Assembly: GCF_014650995.1 (NCBI RefSeq) | Contig: NZ_BMWA01000003.1 | Location: 186,001-250,000 of the forward strand | Reading direction: 5' to 3' | Length of the DNA: 64,000 nucleotides | Source of the DNA: Streptomyces viridiviolaceus | GTDB taxonomy: Bacteria; Actinomycetota; Actinomycetes; Streptomycetales; Streptomycetaceae | Shown: piece by piece, positions 16,238 to 24,616 of the stretch | How the letters are laid out: each line of letters opens with the position of its first letter | How positions within the stretch are numbered: position 1 is the stretch's first letter | Position numbers and translations under genes: made by a program | The notes under the pieces: model-generated | Database searches by the model: none | Told to the model about the DNA's origin: nothing | The model's input: only the letters and a program-made list of their open reading frames with translations

Positions 16238-17146
16238 TCAGCCCAGCGGCAACGGCGTCGGGCCCACCGGGCCGGCGCCCACGACCCGGAGGGTGTCGGC
16301 GTGCTGGAGCGTGAAGCGCTCCCAGCCGGCCACGCTGGTCGAGCGGGCTCGCAGCAGGCCGGTGTCCTCGCCGGTGTAGTTCGCCTCGGCGACGACGTAC
16401 TTGCCGTTGGCCGACGCCCGCAGGGCGTACTGACCGCCCTGCGGAACCAGCGTGAACTGCTCCCAGCTGCCGGTGACGGACGCGGAGCGGGCCCGCAGCA
16501 TCGCCTCGTGGGCGCCGGTCCGGTTCAGCTCGGTGGAGACGAACAGGCCGTTGGCCGCGGAGCGGAGCGCCACGGTCGTGCCGCCGTCGCGGGTGTGGAG
16601 CGTGAACTGCTCCCAGCCCGCGACCGCGTCGGCGCGCGCCTGCAGCCTGCCCGCGTCGTCACCGGTGGCGTTCAGCTCGGCGGAGACGTACCCGCCGGTC
16701 GCCTGCGCCTTCAGGGACCAGCGGGCCACCCGGGTGCCGATCCAGTCCGTGATGTCGTCCAGACGGGTCTCGACGGCGGCGCGGCGGGTCTCGTCGGAAC
16801 CGAAGCATCCGCCCTGCCAGGAACGGCTGCTGACGGCGACCAGCTCGTCGCCCCCGGCGCCGGCCCGGACCGCCGGACCGCCCGCGTCGCCCATGCAGAC
16901 CGAGGCGTCCTCGCTGTCGATGTCCAGTTCCGCTCCCCGGGTGCCGGTCACGGTGAACGACCCGGCATGCAGCCGGTCGGGCACCCACCCGTCCGCGGTG
17001 CGGCCGTAGCCCGCCACGGACAGCTCCTCGCCGTCGACGGGGGCCTGCGAGCCGAGCGCGACGGGCGTGATGCCCCACACCGGCGAGGACAGCCTCGCCA
17101 GCACGAGGTCCCGGTCGGGGCGGGGGACCAGCGCGGCACGCAAAGC
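16238..17146 (-). pseudogene. N-terminally truncated trypsin-like pseudoprotease with fascin-like repeats
   Basis: The readable product is the second half of an S1-fold protein followed by three similar repeats of about 45 residues (each with GWEQFTL or GSWEQFTL), resembling an actin-crosslinking/fascin-type beta-trefoil. The Asp of the triad is present (PDRDLVLARL). The loop that should be GDSGGP reads GDAGGP, so the nucleophile is missing. The catalytic His and signal peptide are absent because homology begins near 17146, just where the divergent monooxygenase gene starts. The frame stays open to 17275 but that stretch is not protein-like. It was probably a secreted binding protein before truncation. 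A shorter expressed form cannot be excluded. Confidence 0.65.
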
Positions 17147-17223
17147 CCGCGGCCAGGAATAACCACCCCCCGCCCCCTGTTGATCCCGGGGCGAACGAGA
17201 CCCGAACGAGGAGGCATCCCACC

Positions 17224-18324
17224 ATGTCCACAGACGCGACGGAGGAGATCCGGGGCACAGCCCACGGCACCGCACCCGTACCCCTGTCCGTCCTGGACCT
17301 GGTCACCGTGGGTGCCGGCCGTACCGCCACCGACGCGCTGCGCACCAGCGTCGAGATCGCCCGCCTCGCGGAGTCCCGCGCCTTCCACCGGTACTGGGTC
17401 GCCGAGCACCACTCCATGCCCGGCGTCGCCTCCTCCTCGCCGGCCGTGATCCTCGCCCACCTCGCCGCCCACACCGACCGCATCCGGCTCGGCTCGGGCG
17501 GCGTGATGCTGCCGAACCACGCGCCCCTCGTCATCGCCGAGCAGTTCGGGACGCTGGAGGCCATGGCTCCGGGCCGGGTCGACCTCGGTCTCGGCCGCGC
17601 GCCCGGCACGGACGGGGCCACCGCCGCCGCCCTGCGGCGCACCGACCGGCCGGGCGAGGGCGCCGACGACTTCCCGCAGCAGCTCATGGAGCTGATCCGG
17701 TTCCTGGACGACGACTTCCCCGACGGCCACCCCTACCGGCGCATCCACGCCGTCCCCGGCCCGGTCCAGGCCACCTCCCCGGGCGGCGTGCAGTCCCCGC
17801 ACCGCCCGCCGGTCTGGCTGCTGGGCTCCTCCGGGTTCAGTGCCCGGCTGGCCGGCACCCTCGGCCTGCCCTTCGCCTTCGCCCACCACTTCTCGGCGCA
17901 GAACACCATTCCGGCGCTGGACCTGTACCGGGAGTCGTTCCGGCCGTCCGCCGTCCTCGACGCGCCCTACGCCCTCATCGGGGTCTCCGCGCTCGCGACC
18001 GACGACGAGAAGGAGGCCCGCCGCCAGGTGCTGGCCGCCGCGCTGAACATGGTCCGGCTGCGCACCGGGCGCCCGGGGCTCGTGCCGACGCCCGAGGAGG
18101 CGGAGGCCTACGACTTCAGCCCGATGGAGCGGGAGTTCGTCGACTCATGGAACTCCAACGTCATCCACGGGACCGCCGACGAGGTCCGGGCCGGACTCGA
18201 CGACCTGCAGAAGCGGACGGGCGCCGACGAGTTGATGCTCACCGCCAACGCCCACGGCGGCGACGTGCGCCTGCGCTCCTACGAACTGATCGCCGACGCC
18301 TACGGGTTGCCCACGCCGGCCTGA
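17224..18324 (+). CDS. LLM-class flavin-dependent oxidoreductase (luciferase-like, MsnO8 type)
   Basis: A 366-residue TIM-barrel monooxygenase. Motifs include FHRYWVAEHHSMPGVASSSP, then RIRLGSGGVMLPNHAPLVIAEQFGTLEAMAPGRVDLGLGRAPGTDG, then PVWLLGSSGFSARLAGTLGLPFAFAHHF. The subfamily uses reduced FMN supplied by a reductase; the substrate is unknown. ATG 17224 has a perfect AGGAGG nine bases upstream. Its last 25 bases overlap the convergent cdgA gene. The 5' side abuts the truncated pseudoprotease, suggesting an old rearrangement at this junction. Confidence 0.88.
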   Translation: MSTDATEEIRGTAHGTAPVPLSVLDLVTVGAGRTATDALRTSVEIARLAESRAFHRYWVAEHHSMPGVASSSPAVILAHLAAHTDRIRLGSGGVMLPNHAPLVIAEQFGTLEAMAPGRVDLGLGRAPGTDGATAAALRRTDRPGEGADDFPQQLMELIRFLDDDFPDGHPYRRIHAVPGPVQATSPGGVQSPHRPPVWLLGSSGFSARLAGTLGLPFAFAHHFSAQNTIPALDLYRESFRPSAVLDAPYALIGVSALATDDEKEARRQVLAAALNMVRLRTGRPGLVPTPEEAEAYDFSPMEREFVDSWNSNVIHGTADEVRAGLDDLQKRTGADELMLTANAHGGDVRLRSYELIADAYGLPTPA

Positions 18325-20156
18325 ATCCCGGCCCCGGGGCTGCCCAGCAGCTCGGAGATGCGGTCCGGTGACACCGGACGGGAGTAGAGCCAGCCCTGCC
18401 CGGTGTCGCAGCCGATGCGGCGCAGCCGGGTGGCCTGGTCCGAGGTCTCCACGCACTCCGCGGTGACGGTGAGGCCGAGCCGGTGGGCGAGCTGGACCAT
18501 CGCCTCGACGATGACCTCGTCCGCCGGGTTCGCCACGTCGGCGGCGGCGTCCCGCTCGGTGTCCCGGCCCTCGTACTGGAAGCCCCGTACGAAGGCCCCG
18601 TCCAGTTTCAGCACCGACACCGGCAGACGGCTCAGGTAGGCGAGGTTGGAGTAGCCGGTGCCGAAGTCGTCGATGGCGATGTGCACACCCATGTCGCTGA
18701 GCGCCTTCAGGGCCTGGATCGGGCGGCCCGCCGAGCCCATCACGGCGGACTCCGTCAGCTCCAGCTGCAGCAGGTGCGGCGCGAGACCCGTCTCGGCCAG
18801 GGTCTGTGCCACGTCGGCCACCAGGTCGGAGTCCCACACCTGGCGGACCGCCACGTTGACGCTGACGAAGATCGGCGGCTCCTCCGGATGGTCCAGCTGC
18901 CAGCGGCGGGCCTGGCGGCAGGCGGTGCGCAGGATCCAGCGGCCCAGGGGAACGATCGAACCGTCCTCCTCCGCCAGTGCGATGAACCGATTCGGCGCAA
19001 GTACGCCGAACTGAGGATGATTCCAGCGGATCAACGCCTCGACGCCCCGCACCCGGCCGTCCTCCATGCCCACCAGCGGCTGGTACTCGAGCGCGAACTC
19101 GCCGCGGTCGATGGCCGGGCGGAGCGTGGAGGCGAGGGCCTGGCGGGTCATGCGGTGCGCGTTGCGCTCGGGATCGAAGAGCGTCCAGCGGGCCCTGCCG
19201 TCGGCCTTGGCCCAGTACAGGGTCGTGTCGGCCGCCTGCATCAGCGCGGTGGGCGTGGTCCCGGCGGTGTGGCGCTCGACGACGCCGACGGAGGCGGTGA
19301 CCGAGAGGCGGCGGCCGGAGAGCTCGAACGGGGCCTGGAGGGCGGCCAGGACGGACTCGGCGAGTTCGGCGAGCTGGTCGGTGCCCGTGGAGTCCTCCAC
19401 CATCAGGGCGAACTCGTCGCCGCCGAGCCTGGCCACCAGCGGGGCCCCGGCCCGGGTGTGACCGGCCTCCTCCGCGCAGCGCGTGAGCCGTTCGGCCACG
19501 GCGGCCAGCAGTCGGTCGCCGACGCTGTGGCCGAGGGTGTCGTTGACGGCCTTGAAACCGTCCAGGTCCAGGTAGCACAGGCCGATCCGCCCGGTGCCGC
19601 CGCGGCCGTGCGACTCCGGCTCCAGCGCGGCCGTCAGCCGCTCGAAGAACAGGGCACGGTTGGGCAGCCGGGTCACCGGGTCGTGCATCTGCAGATGGCG
19701 CAGCCGCGCCTGCAGTTCGCGCCGGGCGCTGATGTCGGCGACGGACAGCAGCAGCCCGGGCGTGTCCCCGGCCAGCGGTGCCAAGGTGACCTGGGTCCAC
19801 AGGGACTGTCCGTCGGCCCGCTTCAGGCGCCGGGTGCAGCGCAGCCGGGGCCGGTGGCCGCGCAGCACCTCGCGGTACGCGTGCCAGGTACCGGCGTCGG
19901 AGGCGAGGTCCACCAGGTCGGCCGCGGGGCAGCCGGCCAGCGCGCCGGGGTCGGTGCCGAGCAGCGTGCCCAGCGTGTCGTTGGCGCTGACGACCAGGCC
20001 CTCGGAGTCCACGACGGCCATGGCGAGCGGGGCGGCCGTGAACACCGAGCGATAGGTCGGGGGCTCCGTACGAGGAGCCAGGTCGATGTCACTGTCTGTG
20101 ACGGCGGACCGGTCGAGGTCTGCCGCGGGCGCCGGCCCTTCGGACGTTCCGCTCAC
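18300..20156 (-). CDS. cdgA: PAS-GGDEF-EAL cyclic di-GMP enzyme CdgA
   Basis: A 618-residue cytosolic protein with a PAS domain (about 33-145), a GGDEF domain (about 153-325, GGDEF at 245-249, with the metal-site LDLDGFKAVND) and an EAL domain (about 336-600, EAL at 373-375; ELTESAVM, DDFGTGYS and KLDGAFVRG also present). Both catalytic motifs look intact, so it could make and degrade c-di-GMP, the ligand that makes BldD repress sporulation genes. GTG 20156 has GGGAG eight bases upstream. A BldD-like palindrome lies in codons 19-23. Position and architecture match S. coelicolor CdgA. The end overlaps the convergent monooxygenase gene by 25 bp. Confidence 0.9.
   Translation of the reverse strand: MSGTSEGPAPAADLDRSAVTDSDIDLAPRTEPPTYRSVFTAAPLAMAVVDSEGLVVSANDTLGTLLGTDPGALAGCPAADLVDLASDAGTWHAYREVLRGHRPRLRCTRRLKRADGQSLWTQVTLAPLAGDTPGLLLSVADISARRELQARLRHLQMHDPVTRLPNRALFFERLTAALEPESHGRGGTGRIGLCYLDLDGFKAVNDTLGHSVGDRLLAAVAERLTRCAEEAGHTRAGAPLVARLGGDEFALMVEDSTGTDQLAELAESVLAALQAPFELSGRRLSVTASVGVVERHTAGTTPTALMQAADTTLYWAKADGRARWTLFDPERNAHRMTRQALASTLRPAIDRGEFALEYQPLVGMEDGRVRGVEALIRWNHPQFGVLAPNRFIALAEEDGSIVPLGRWILRTACRQARRWQLDHPEEPPIFVSVNVAVRQVWDSDLVADVAQTLAETGLAPHLLQLELTESAVMGSAGRPIQALKALSDMGVHIAIDDFGTGYSNLAYLSRLPVSVLKLDGAFVRGFQYEGRDTERDAAADVANPADEVIVEAMVQLAHRLGLTVTAECVETSDQATRLRRIGCDTGQGWLYSRPVSPDRISELLGSPGAGIQAGVGNP
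20088..20102. promoter_or_regulatory. BldD-box-like palindrome inside the 5' end of cdgA
   Basis: GTCAC-N5-GTGAC is a perfect palindrome whose arms fit the T-n-A-C...G-T-n-A arms of the BldD consensus. The central bases do not match. CdgA is a known BldD target in S. coelicolor, which supports the idea, but a site inside the reading frame is unusual. Confidence 0.35.
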
Positions 20157-20467
20157 CGCTCGCTCCCGCAGTGCCTCGATCTCTGTCCGTGCAGGAAAGT
20201 GTGCCGATCATAGAGGCTGGCCCCGGCCCCTTCCAGCCGCTGTGCCGCTTTCCGGGCCCGACAGCACCTCTGGCAGATCGTTTCTGCCCGCCCTTGGACG
20301 GCTTCTTCACGCCCCCGACCAGTTGTGACGTTCCGTGAGTGGTTCGAGGGCGACGGCTGCGGCGGAATTTCGTGCGGCTCACCCGTCCGGTGCAGGCGAA
20401 CAGGGCGAAGCACACAAAACCTGCACAAGCTGGGTGCGGTGTCCCGCGAACCGCCCCGGAGGTCCCA
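20157..20467. other. Divergent intergenic region between cdgA and the M6 protease gene
   Basis: About 310 bases with no gene. It must carry the cdgA promoter (leftward) and the protease promoter (rightward). The stretch 20320-20430 is the least GC-rich part. I recognise no operator here with confidence. Confidence 0.5.
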
Positions 20468-21796
20468 GTGCCGCGCCAGCTCCCGTTGAGGAGACTCCCC
20501 CGTGAGGCCCTCAAGGGGCTCGGCGCGGGCCGCCGGGCGGCGGGGTCGGCCTGGACGAGACTGCGCAGCACGACGGCGCTGTGCACCACGATGTCGGCGC
20601 TCGCCGCGACCTCCCTGGTGACCGCGCCCTCGGTCGCCGAGCCGTTCTCCCCGGCGCCCTGCGCGCTGCAGCGGTCCGAGGCGCACCACTCCGAGGGCGT
20701 GGGCACCTGGAACGCCGCCTATCCGCGGCCGTCCCGCGAGCTGGACGCGGTGATGGTGTTCCTGTCCTTCCCGGACTCCCGGCCCCTGACCACCCCGGAG
20801 GAGCTGGCCGCCGACCACTTCCCGGCCACCACGCGCTTCTTCCAGCGCGCCTCCTACGGCAGGTTCACCCTGCGTCCGCACCCGCTCGGGCACTGGATCC
20901 GCATGCCGCGGCCGTCGACGGCGTACGTCATGCAGCGCGACTGGAGCCCCGGGCACCGGTCCGCCTACCTGCGCGACGCGCTCGCCGCGGTCGACGAGGA
21001 CGTGGACTTCTCCCGTTACGACGTCGTCTACTTCGTCGCCGACCCCGACGCGCCCGGCGTGGACTCCGACGCCACGAAGGTCGTCAACCTGGAGACCCCG
21101 CTGCGGGCCGACGGCACCGACATCCGGCGCGTCGTCACGGTGTTCGAGAACCATCCGCCGGACCGGCTGGTCCTGGCCCACGAGACCGGGCACGTCTTCG
21201 ACCTGCCCGACCTGTACCACCGGCCCGTCGACGGCAAGGGCGACTGGGACACCCATGTGGGCGACTGGGACCTGATGGGCAGCCAGTTCGGGCTGGCGCC
21301 CGACCTGTTCGGCTGGCACAGGTGGAAGCTGGGCTGGCTCCAGCCCCGCCAGGTCGCCTGTGTGCGGGGCACCGGGCCGACGCGGCTGACGCTGGAGCCG
21401 CTGGGGGCGGGGCCGGGGGTGGAGGTGAGGGGCGCCGCCGGGGCGCCGGCCTTCGGCCTGGGCCGGGGTACCAAGCTGGCGGTGGTGCGCACGGGGGCCG
21501 ACAGTGCGCTCGCCTTCGAGGCGCGGGGGCCGGTCGGCAACGACGCCGCCGCCTGCCGGTCAGGGGTGCTGGTGTACCGGGTGCGCAGCGGGGAGGAGTC
21601 GGGGGGCGGGCCGATCGAGGTGGTCGACGCCCACCCGGACACCGAGGCCTGCTGGGAGAACTCGGTCTACCCGCCGCTCGCCGACGCGCCGGTGGCCCTC
21701 GGCGAGAGCTTCACGGTGCCGGGGGAGGGCACACGGGTGGAGGTGGAGGGGCGGACGCCCTCGGGCGCGTGGACGGTGAAGATCACGCCGGGGTGA
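20468..21796 (+). CDS. Secreted M6-family (immune inhibitor A-like) metalloprotease
   Basis: A 442-residue exported zinc protease. An N-terminal Arg-rich region and a hydrophobic stretch (about 36-56) act as the signal. The zinc site is LVLAHETGHVFDLPDLYH (His238, Glu239, His242, then the Asp-rich third-ligand region), as in M6/M6-like proteases. A beta-rich C-terminal domain follows (GRGTKLAVVRT, GVLVYRVRSGEESGGGPIEVVDA). GTG 20468 is preceded by GGAGG at 20458-20462; the frame opens earlier at 20339 without a ribosome site. No operon partner. Confidence 0.85.
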   Translation: MPRQLPLRRLPREALKGLGAGRRAAGSAWTRLRSTTALCTTMSALAATSLVTAPSVAEPFSPAPCALQRSEAHHSEGVGTWNAAYPRPSRELDAVMVFLSFPDSRPLTTPEELAADHFPATTRFFQRASYGRFTLRPHPLGHWIRMPRPSTAYVMQRDWSPGHRSAYLRDALAAVDEDVDFSRYDVVYFVADPDAPGVDSDATKVVNLETPLRADGTDIRRVVTVFENHPPDRLVLAHETGHVFDLPDLYHRPVDGKGDWDTHVGDWDLMGSQFGLAPDLFGWHRWKLGWLQPRQVACVRGTGPTRLTLEPLGAGPGVEVRGAAGAPAFGLGRGTKLAVVRTGADSALAFEARGPVGNDAAACRSGVLVYRVRSGEESGGGPIEVVDAHPDTEACWENSVYPPLADAPVALGESFTVPGEGTRVEVEGRTPSGAWTVKITPG

Positions 21797-21891
21797 GGGG
21801 GGGATGCACACCGCCGGTCGCGGCGGCCGACTGTGAAGGGGTACGGGCGGCGGAGCCCCCACCACGCGCGGCGGAGTCGCGCAGACACGAC

Positions 21892-21936
21892 GAACGCGAG
21901 TCATGATCGCGCTTGCTGCGATCATGACTCGCGTTC
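21892..21936 (-). terminator. Long perfect hairpin 3' of tRNA-Lys copy 3
   Basis: 19 perfectly paired bases (21892-21910 and 21918-21936) with a 7-base loop sit 7 bases beyond the tRNA 3' end. This is long for a simple terminator. It lacks a U tract and also lies downstream of the protease gene, so it probably serves both. Confidence 0.8.
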
Positions 21937-21943
21937 ATCATTG

Positions 21944-22017
21944 TGCGCCGCCAGGGACTCGAACCCCGGACCCGCTGATTAAGAGTCAGCTGCTCTAACC
22001 AACTGAGCTAGCGGCGC
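21944..22017 (-). tRNA. tRNA-Lys(CUU), copy 3
   Basis: Identical to the copies at 3832-3905 and 7067-7140. Its 5' end overlaps the stop region of the upstream same-strand gene by 10 bases, so the tRNA must be processed from, or promoted inside, that coding region. The 5' flank CTGCTGAC (plus strand) is shared with copy 1. Confidence 0.97.
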
Positions 22018-22592
22018 CTGCTGACGTCGTAGACCTTAGCACCCTGATCGGCGGGACGAGAAATCGATATCCGCACCGCCGCCCGGGCCGCCCGCACGAC
22101 CGCCCACAGCAGGATCTCCGGGCCGGGCAGCCAGGGCCGGCGGGTGTCCGGTGCGACCAGCCAGCGGGAACCGGAGCGGTCGGGTGCCCCCACGAGGGCC
22201 GGGACGGTCACCGCGTCCCCCGTGCCGTGGCACAGCAACGGCGGGGCCGCGCCGGTGCGGCCGCCCTCCCGGCCGCGGGCGCTCCACTCCTCCCACTCCA
22301 GCAGCGAGGGCAGGCGCTGGGCCGTGCCCGGCGCGGCGAACAGCAGCATCCGGCCCCGGAACTCGGCGACCGGGCCCGAACCCGGGCCCTCGGCCCACAG
22401 CCGGTCCAGCATGCGACGCCCGAACATGGCGGGAGCGCTCACCACGTCGAACGCGGAACCGCAGGGCAGGACGACCGGAGCCTCGGGCCGCTCCTGCCAG
22501 TGGGTGAGCGTGCTGCGCGGGTACGTGCCCGCCGAGGCCAGCCAGGCGGCGCCGTCCGGGGTGACGTCCGAGACGTTCGGTGTGCTGCTCAT
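22008..22592 (-). CDS. Conserved protein resembling a short primase/polymerase-like (Prim-Pol) domain protein
   Basis: A 194-residue soluble protein. The opening TPDGAAWLASAGTYPRSTLTHWQERPEAP, then PCGSAFDVVSAP and a later DTRRPWLPGPEILLWAVVRAA, resembles the N-terminal half of actinobacterial proteins annotated as bifunctional DNA primase/polymerase N-terminal domain. I see no convincing catalytic acidic triad, so it may be a non-catalytic relative. The ATG at 22592 has no strong ribosome site. The stop codon lies inside the 5' end of tRNA-Lys copy 3, an unusual overlap. The family call is tentative. Confidence 0.55.
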   Translation of the reverse strand: MSSTPNVSDVTPDGAAWLASAGTYPRSTLTHWQERPEAPVVLPCGSAFDVVSAPAMFGRRMLDRLWAEGPGSGPVAEFRGRMLLFAAPGTAQRLPSLLEWEEWSARGREGGRTGAAPPLLCHGTGDAVTVPALVGAPDRSGSRWLVAPDTRRPWLPGPEILLWAVVRAARAAVRISISRPADQGAKVYDVSRRR

Positions 22593-22703
22593 GCCACCAA
22601 CACTTACCGGGCGTGAGTACTCCGTCCCCCGGGGTTACGGGAAACCGGGACAGGATGCGGAGGCAAGGGGTATCTTGCCCGCCTGGCATATGCCACGCGG
22701 TGG

Positions 22704-23069
22704 TCACACCGGGTCGGCGTCCCCCGGGCCCTCGCCGCCGCGCATCAGGCCCTGCCCGAACTCCACCATCCGCTTGGCGTAGTCCTCGGTCCATTCGGCC
22801 CGCTCGGCGATGTCCGCGGTCGTCAGCCGGTCGAACCGGCGCGGATCGGCCAGCTGGGCCGCCGCCATCGCCTGGAACTCCATGGCCCGGTCCGCCGCCG
22901 CCCGGAACGCCTGCGTCAGCTCGGTCGCCCGGTCCAGCAGGGTCCGGGGATCGTCGATCGACTCCAGGTCGAAGAAGTGCTCCGGATCGGCGGCCGCCTC
23001 CGCGGGCTCGAACAGCAGGGGCGCGGGGCGTAGCCGCGGTTCGTTCCGACGCGGCGTGGGCTCCGCCAT
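22704..23069 (-). CDS. Conserved hypothetical small helical protein
   Basis: A 121-residue acidic protein. After a charged N-terminus (about 1-20) it is predicted all-helical: FDLESIDDPRTLLDRATELTQAFRAAADRAMEFQAMAAAQLADP, then RFDRLTTADIAERAEWTEDYAKRMVEFGQGL. The pattern LTTADIAERAEWTEDY looks like a helix-turn-helix-sized unit but is too short to assign. The start has GAGGAGGAG upstream. It follows the helicase operon on the same strand, about 170 bp after it, with a GC-rich hairpin between, so it is probably a separate transcript. I do not recognise the family. Confidence 0.65.
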   Translation of the reverse strand: MAEPTPRRNEPRLRPAPLLFEPAEAAADPEHFFDLESIDDPRTLLDRATELTQAFRAAADRAMEFQAMAAAQLADPRRFDRLTTADIAERAEWTEDYAKRMVEFGQGLMRGGEGPGDADPV

Positions 23070-23236
23070 GTCTGCTCCTCCTCGTACGTCGCGCATGACC
23101 CTCCCCGCAAGCGGGGGCACCCCGGTGGAGTGGGCCACCGTCCATTGTCCCGCGCCCACGCAAGTGGGCCTCACGCCCGCACACACGCTCCCCACGCCCC
23201 CGGGCGCCCCCCATCGCCCCGCGTGCGGGGGCGTGG

Positions 23237-24616
23237 TCAGGGCCGCCAGGTCACGCGGTGTTCCGCCAGGTGGGCCAGGACCGCGTGGTTGGCCTCCCAG
23301 CCGTCGGGGAACTTCACGGCCGTGCCCAACTGGACCGGCTCCGTCGACGGATAGTCGTCGAGGAGGTCGCCCACGCCCGCCCGGCACACCACGATGCACG
23401 CGTGCCGGTGCCGGGAGGCCAGCACGCACAGGCGGCCCGTCTCCAGGTGGAACGCGGTGGCGTCGGGGCGGCCGGAGAGCGGGTGGAGGACGACCGTCAC
23501 GTCGTACTCGCGGCCCTGCAGCCGGTTCGCCGTGTCGACGGTCACCTCGGTCACCCCGAGGTCGGCCAGCGCGGCCCGCACCGCCGCCGCCTGGTCCCGG
23601 TGCGCCGTGCCGACGGCGATGCGGCCGGCGGTCAGCGGCACCGGGTCGGGGGAGCGCTCGGAGGCCGCCGCGCCGCCCCGGTCGAGGAGGCGGCGGACCA
23701 CCGTCGCCACCGCGCGCACCGCCTCCGGGTCCGTGCGCGGGGTGTGCCGCGCGGGCAGCTCCAGCAGGCCCCAGCCCGATGCCGCCGCCTCGTCGAGCAC
23801 GCGGTCCGGACCCGACCCGTCGGACGGGACGGCGAAGGCGAGGCGCCGGTCGCCGTGGTCCGTGCCGCTGCGGAACGGCGTGTACGGGTAGAACGCGTCC
23901 GAGACCAGCGGCGCGGCCGAGGCCGGGAGCCGCCACGACACCGGCAGCCGGTGCTGCGGCAGGCCCGGATTGTGAGCCAGGAGGGTGGTCACGGCGGAGG
24001 CCGAGGGGTCGTACGACAGGCCCGCCCACTGCTCGCTGCCCACGATCGCGAACGGGTCCAGCTGCCCGGGGTCGCCCACGAACAGCGCCCGCTCGAACAG
24101 CCCGGCCACGGCCAGCAGGGAGTCGGAGCGCATCTGGTACGCCTCGTCGACGATCGCGTGCCGCCACGGCTCGTCCACCGTGACGTGCGCCCACTTCGCG
24201 GCCGTGGACAGCACGACGGGCAGTCCGCCGAGGTCGGCCGCCTTCGCCGACGTGCGGACGCTCGGCAGGTCGTCCAGCGCCTTGTCGTAGGGGTCGGCGT
24301 CGCTGCTGTGCAGCCGGCCCACCGGCAGCTCGGGGTTCTTCTCGGCGAGCCGCAGCACCAGGTCGTCGACCTGGGCGTTGGTCTGCGCGACGACCATCAG
24401 CGGGCGGCCGGCCTCGGCCAGCTCCAGCGCCGCCCGCACCACCAGCGTGGACTTGCCGGCGCCGGGCGGGGAGTCCACGACGACTCCGCGCTCGGCGCCG
24501 TCGAGGGTGTCGCGGAGGATCGCGGCGGTCGCGCGGGCGGCCTCCGCGGCCGGGTCGAAGGCGGGTTCCGCCCGGTCCACGGGCCCCGCGAGGGCGGTCA
24601 CGGCCTCGGCGGTCAC
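23237..24616 (-). CDS. SF1 helicase/ATPase (Upf1/RecD-like)
   Basis: A 459-residue P-loop ATPase with helicase motifs in order: Q-like FDPAAEAARATAAILRDTL; Walker A SPPGAGKST (about 49-57); motif Ia VVAQTNAQVDDLV; Walker B AIVDEAYQM; motif III VGDPGQLDP; motif V TVDTANRLQGREYDVTVV; motif VI LASRHRHACIVV. It is compact, with no obvious 1B/2B insertions, closer to Upf1/Dna2-type cores than to UvrD. Its start overlaps the stop of the upstream gene (ATGA-type coupling). It is the last gene of a nuclease-unknown-helicase operon and probably translocates on or unwinds nucleic acid for the nuclease. Confidence 0.82.
   Translation of the reverse strand: MTAEAVTALAGPVDRAEPAFDPAAEAARATAAILRDTLDGAERGVVVDSPPGAGKSTLVVRAALELAEAGRPLMVVAQTNAQVDDLVLRLAEKNPELPVGRLHSSDADPYDKALDDLPSVRTSAKAADLGGLPVVLSTAAKWAHVTVDEPWRHAIVDEAYQMRSDSLLAVAGLFERALFVGDPGQLDPFAIVGSEQWAGLSYDPSASAVTTLLAHNPGLPQHRLPVSWRLPASAAPLVSDAFYPYTPFRSGTDHGDRRLAFAVPSDGSGPDRVLDEAAASGWGLLELPARHTPRTDPEAVRAVATVVRRLLDRGGAAASERSPDPVPLTAGRIAVGTAHRDQAAAVRAALADLGVTEVTVDTANRLQGREYDVTVVLHPLSGRPDATAFHLETGRLCVLASRHRHACIVVCRAGVGDLLDDYPSTEPVQLGTAVKFPDGWEANHAVLAHLAEHRVTWRP

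Noticed and set aside
23140..23236. GC-rich hairpins between the small helical gene and the helicase gene as a riboregulator
   Set aside because: They look like an ordinary helicase-operon terminator, with arms too short and degenerate for a specific claim.
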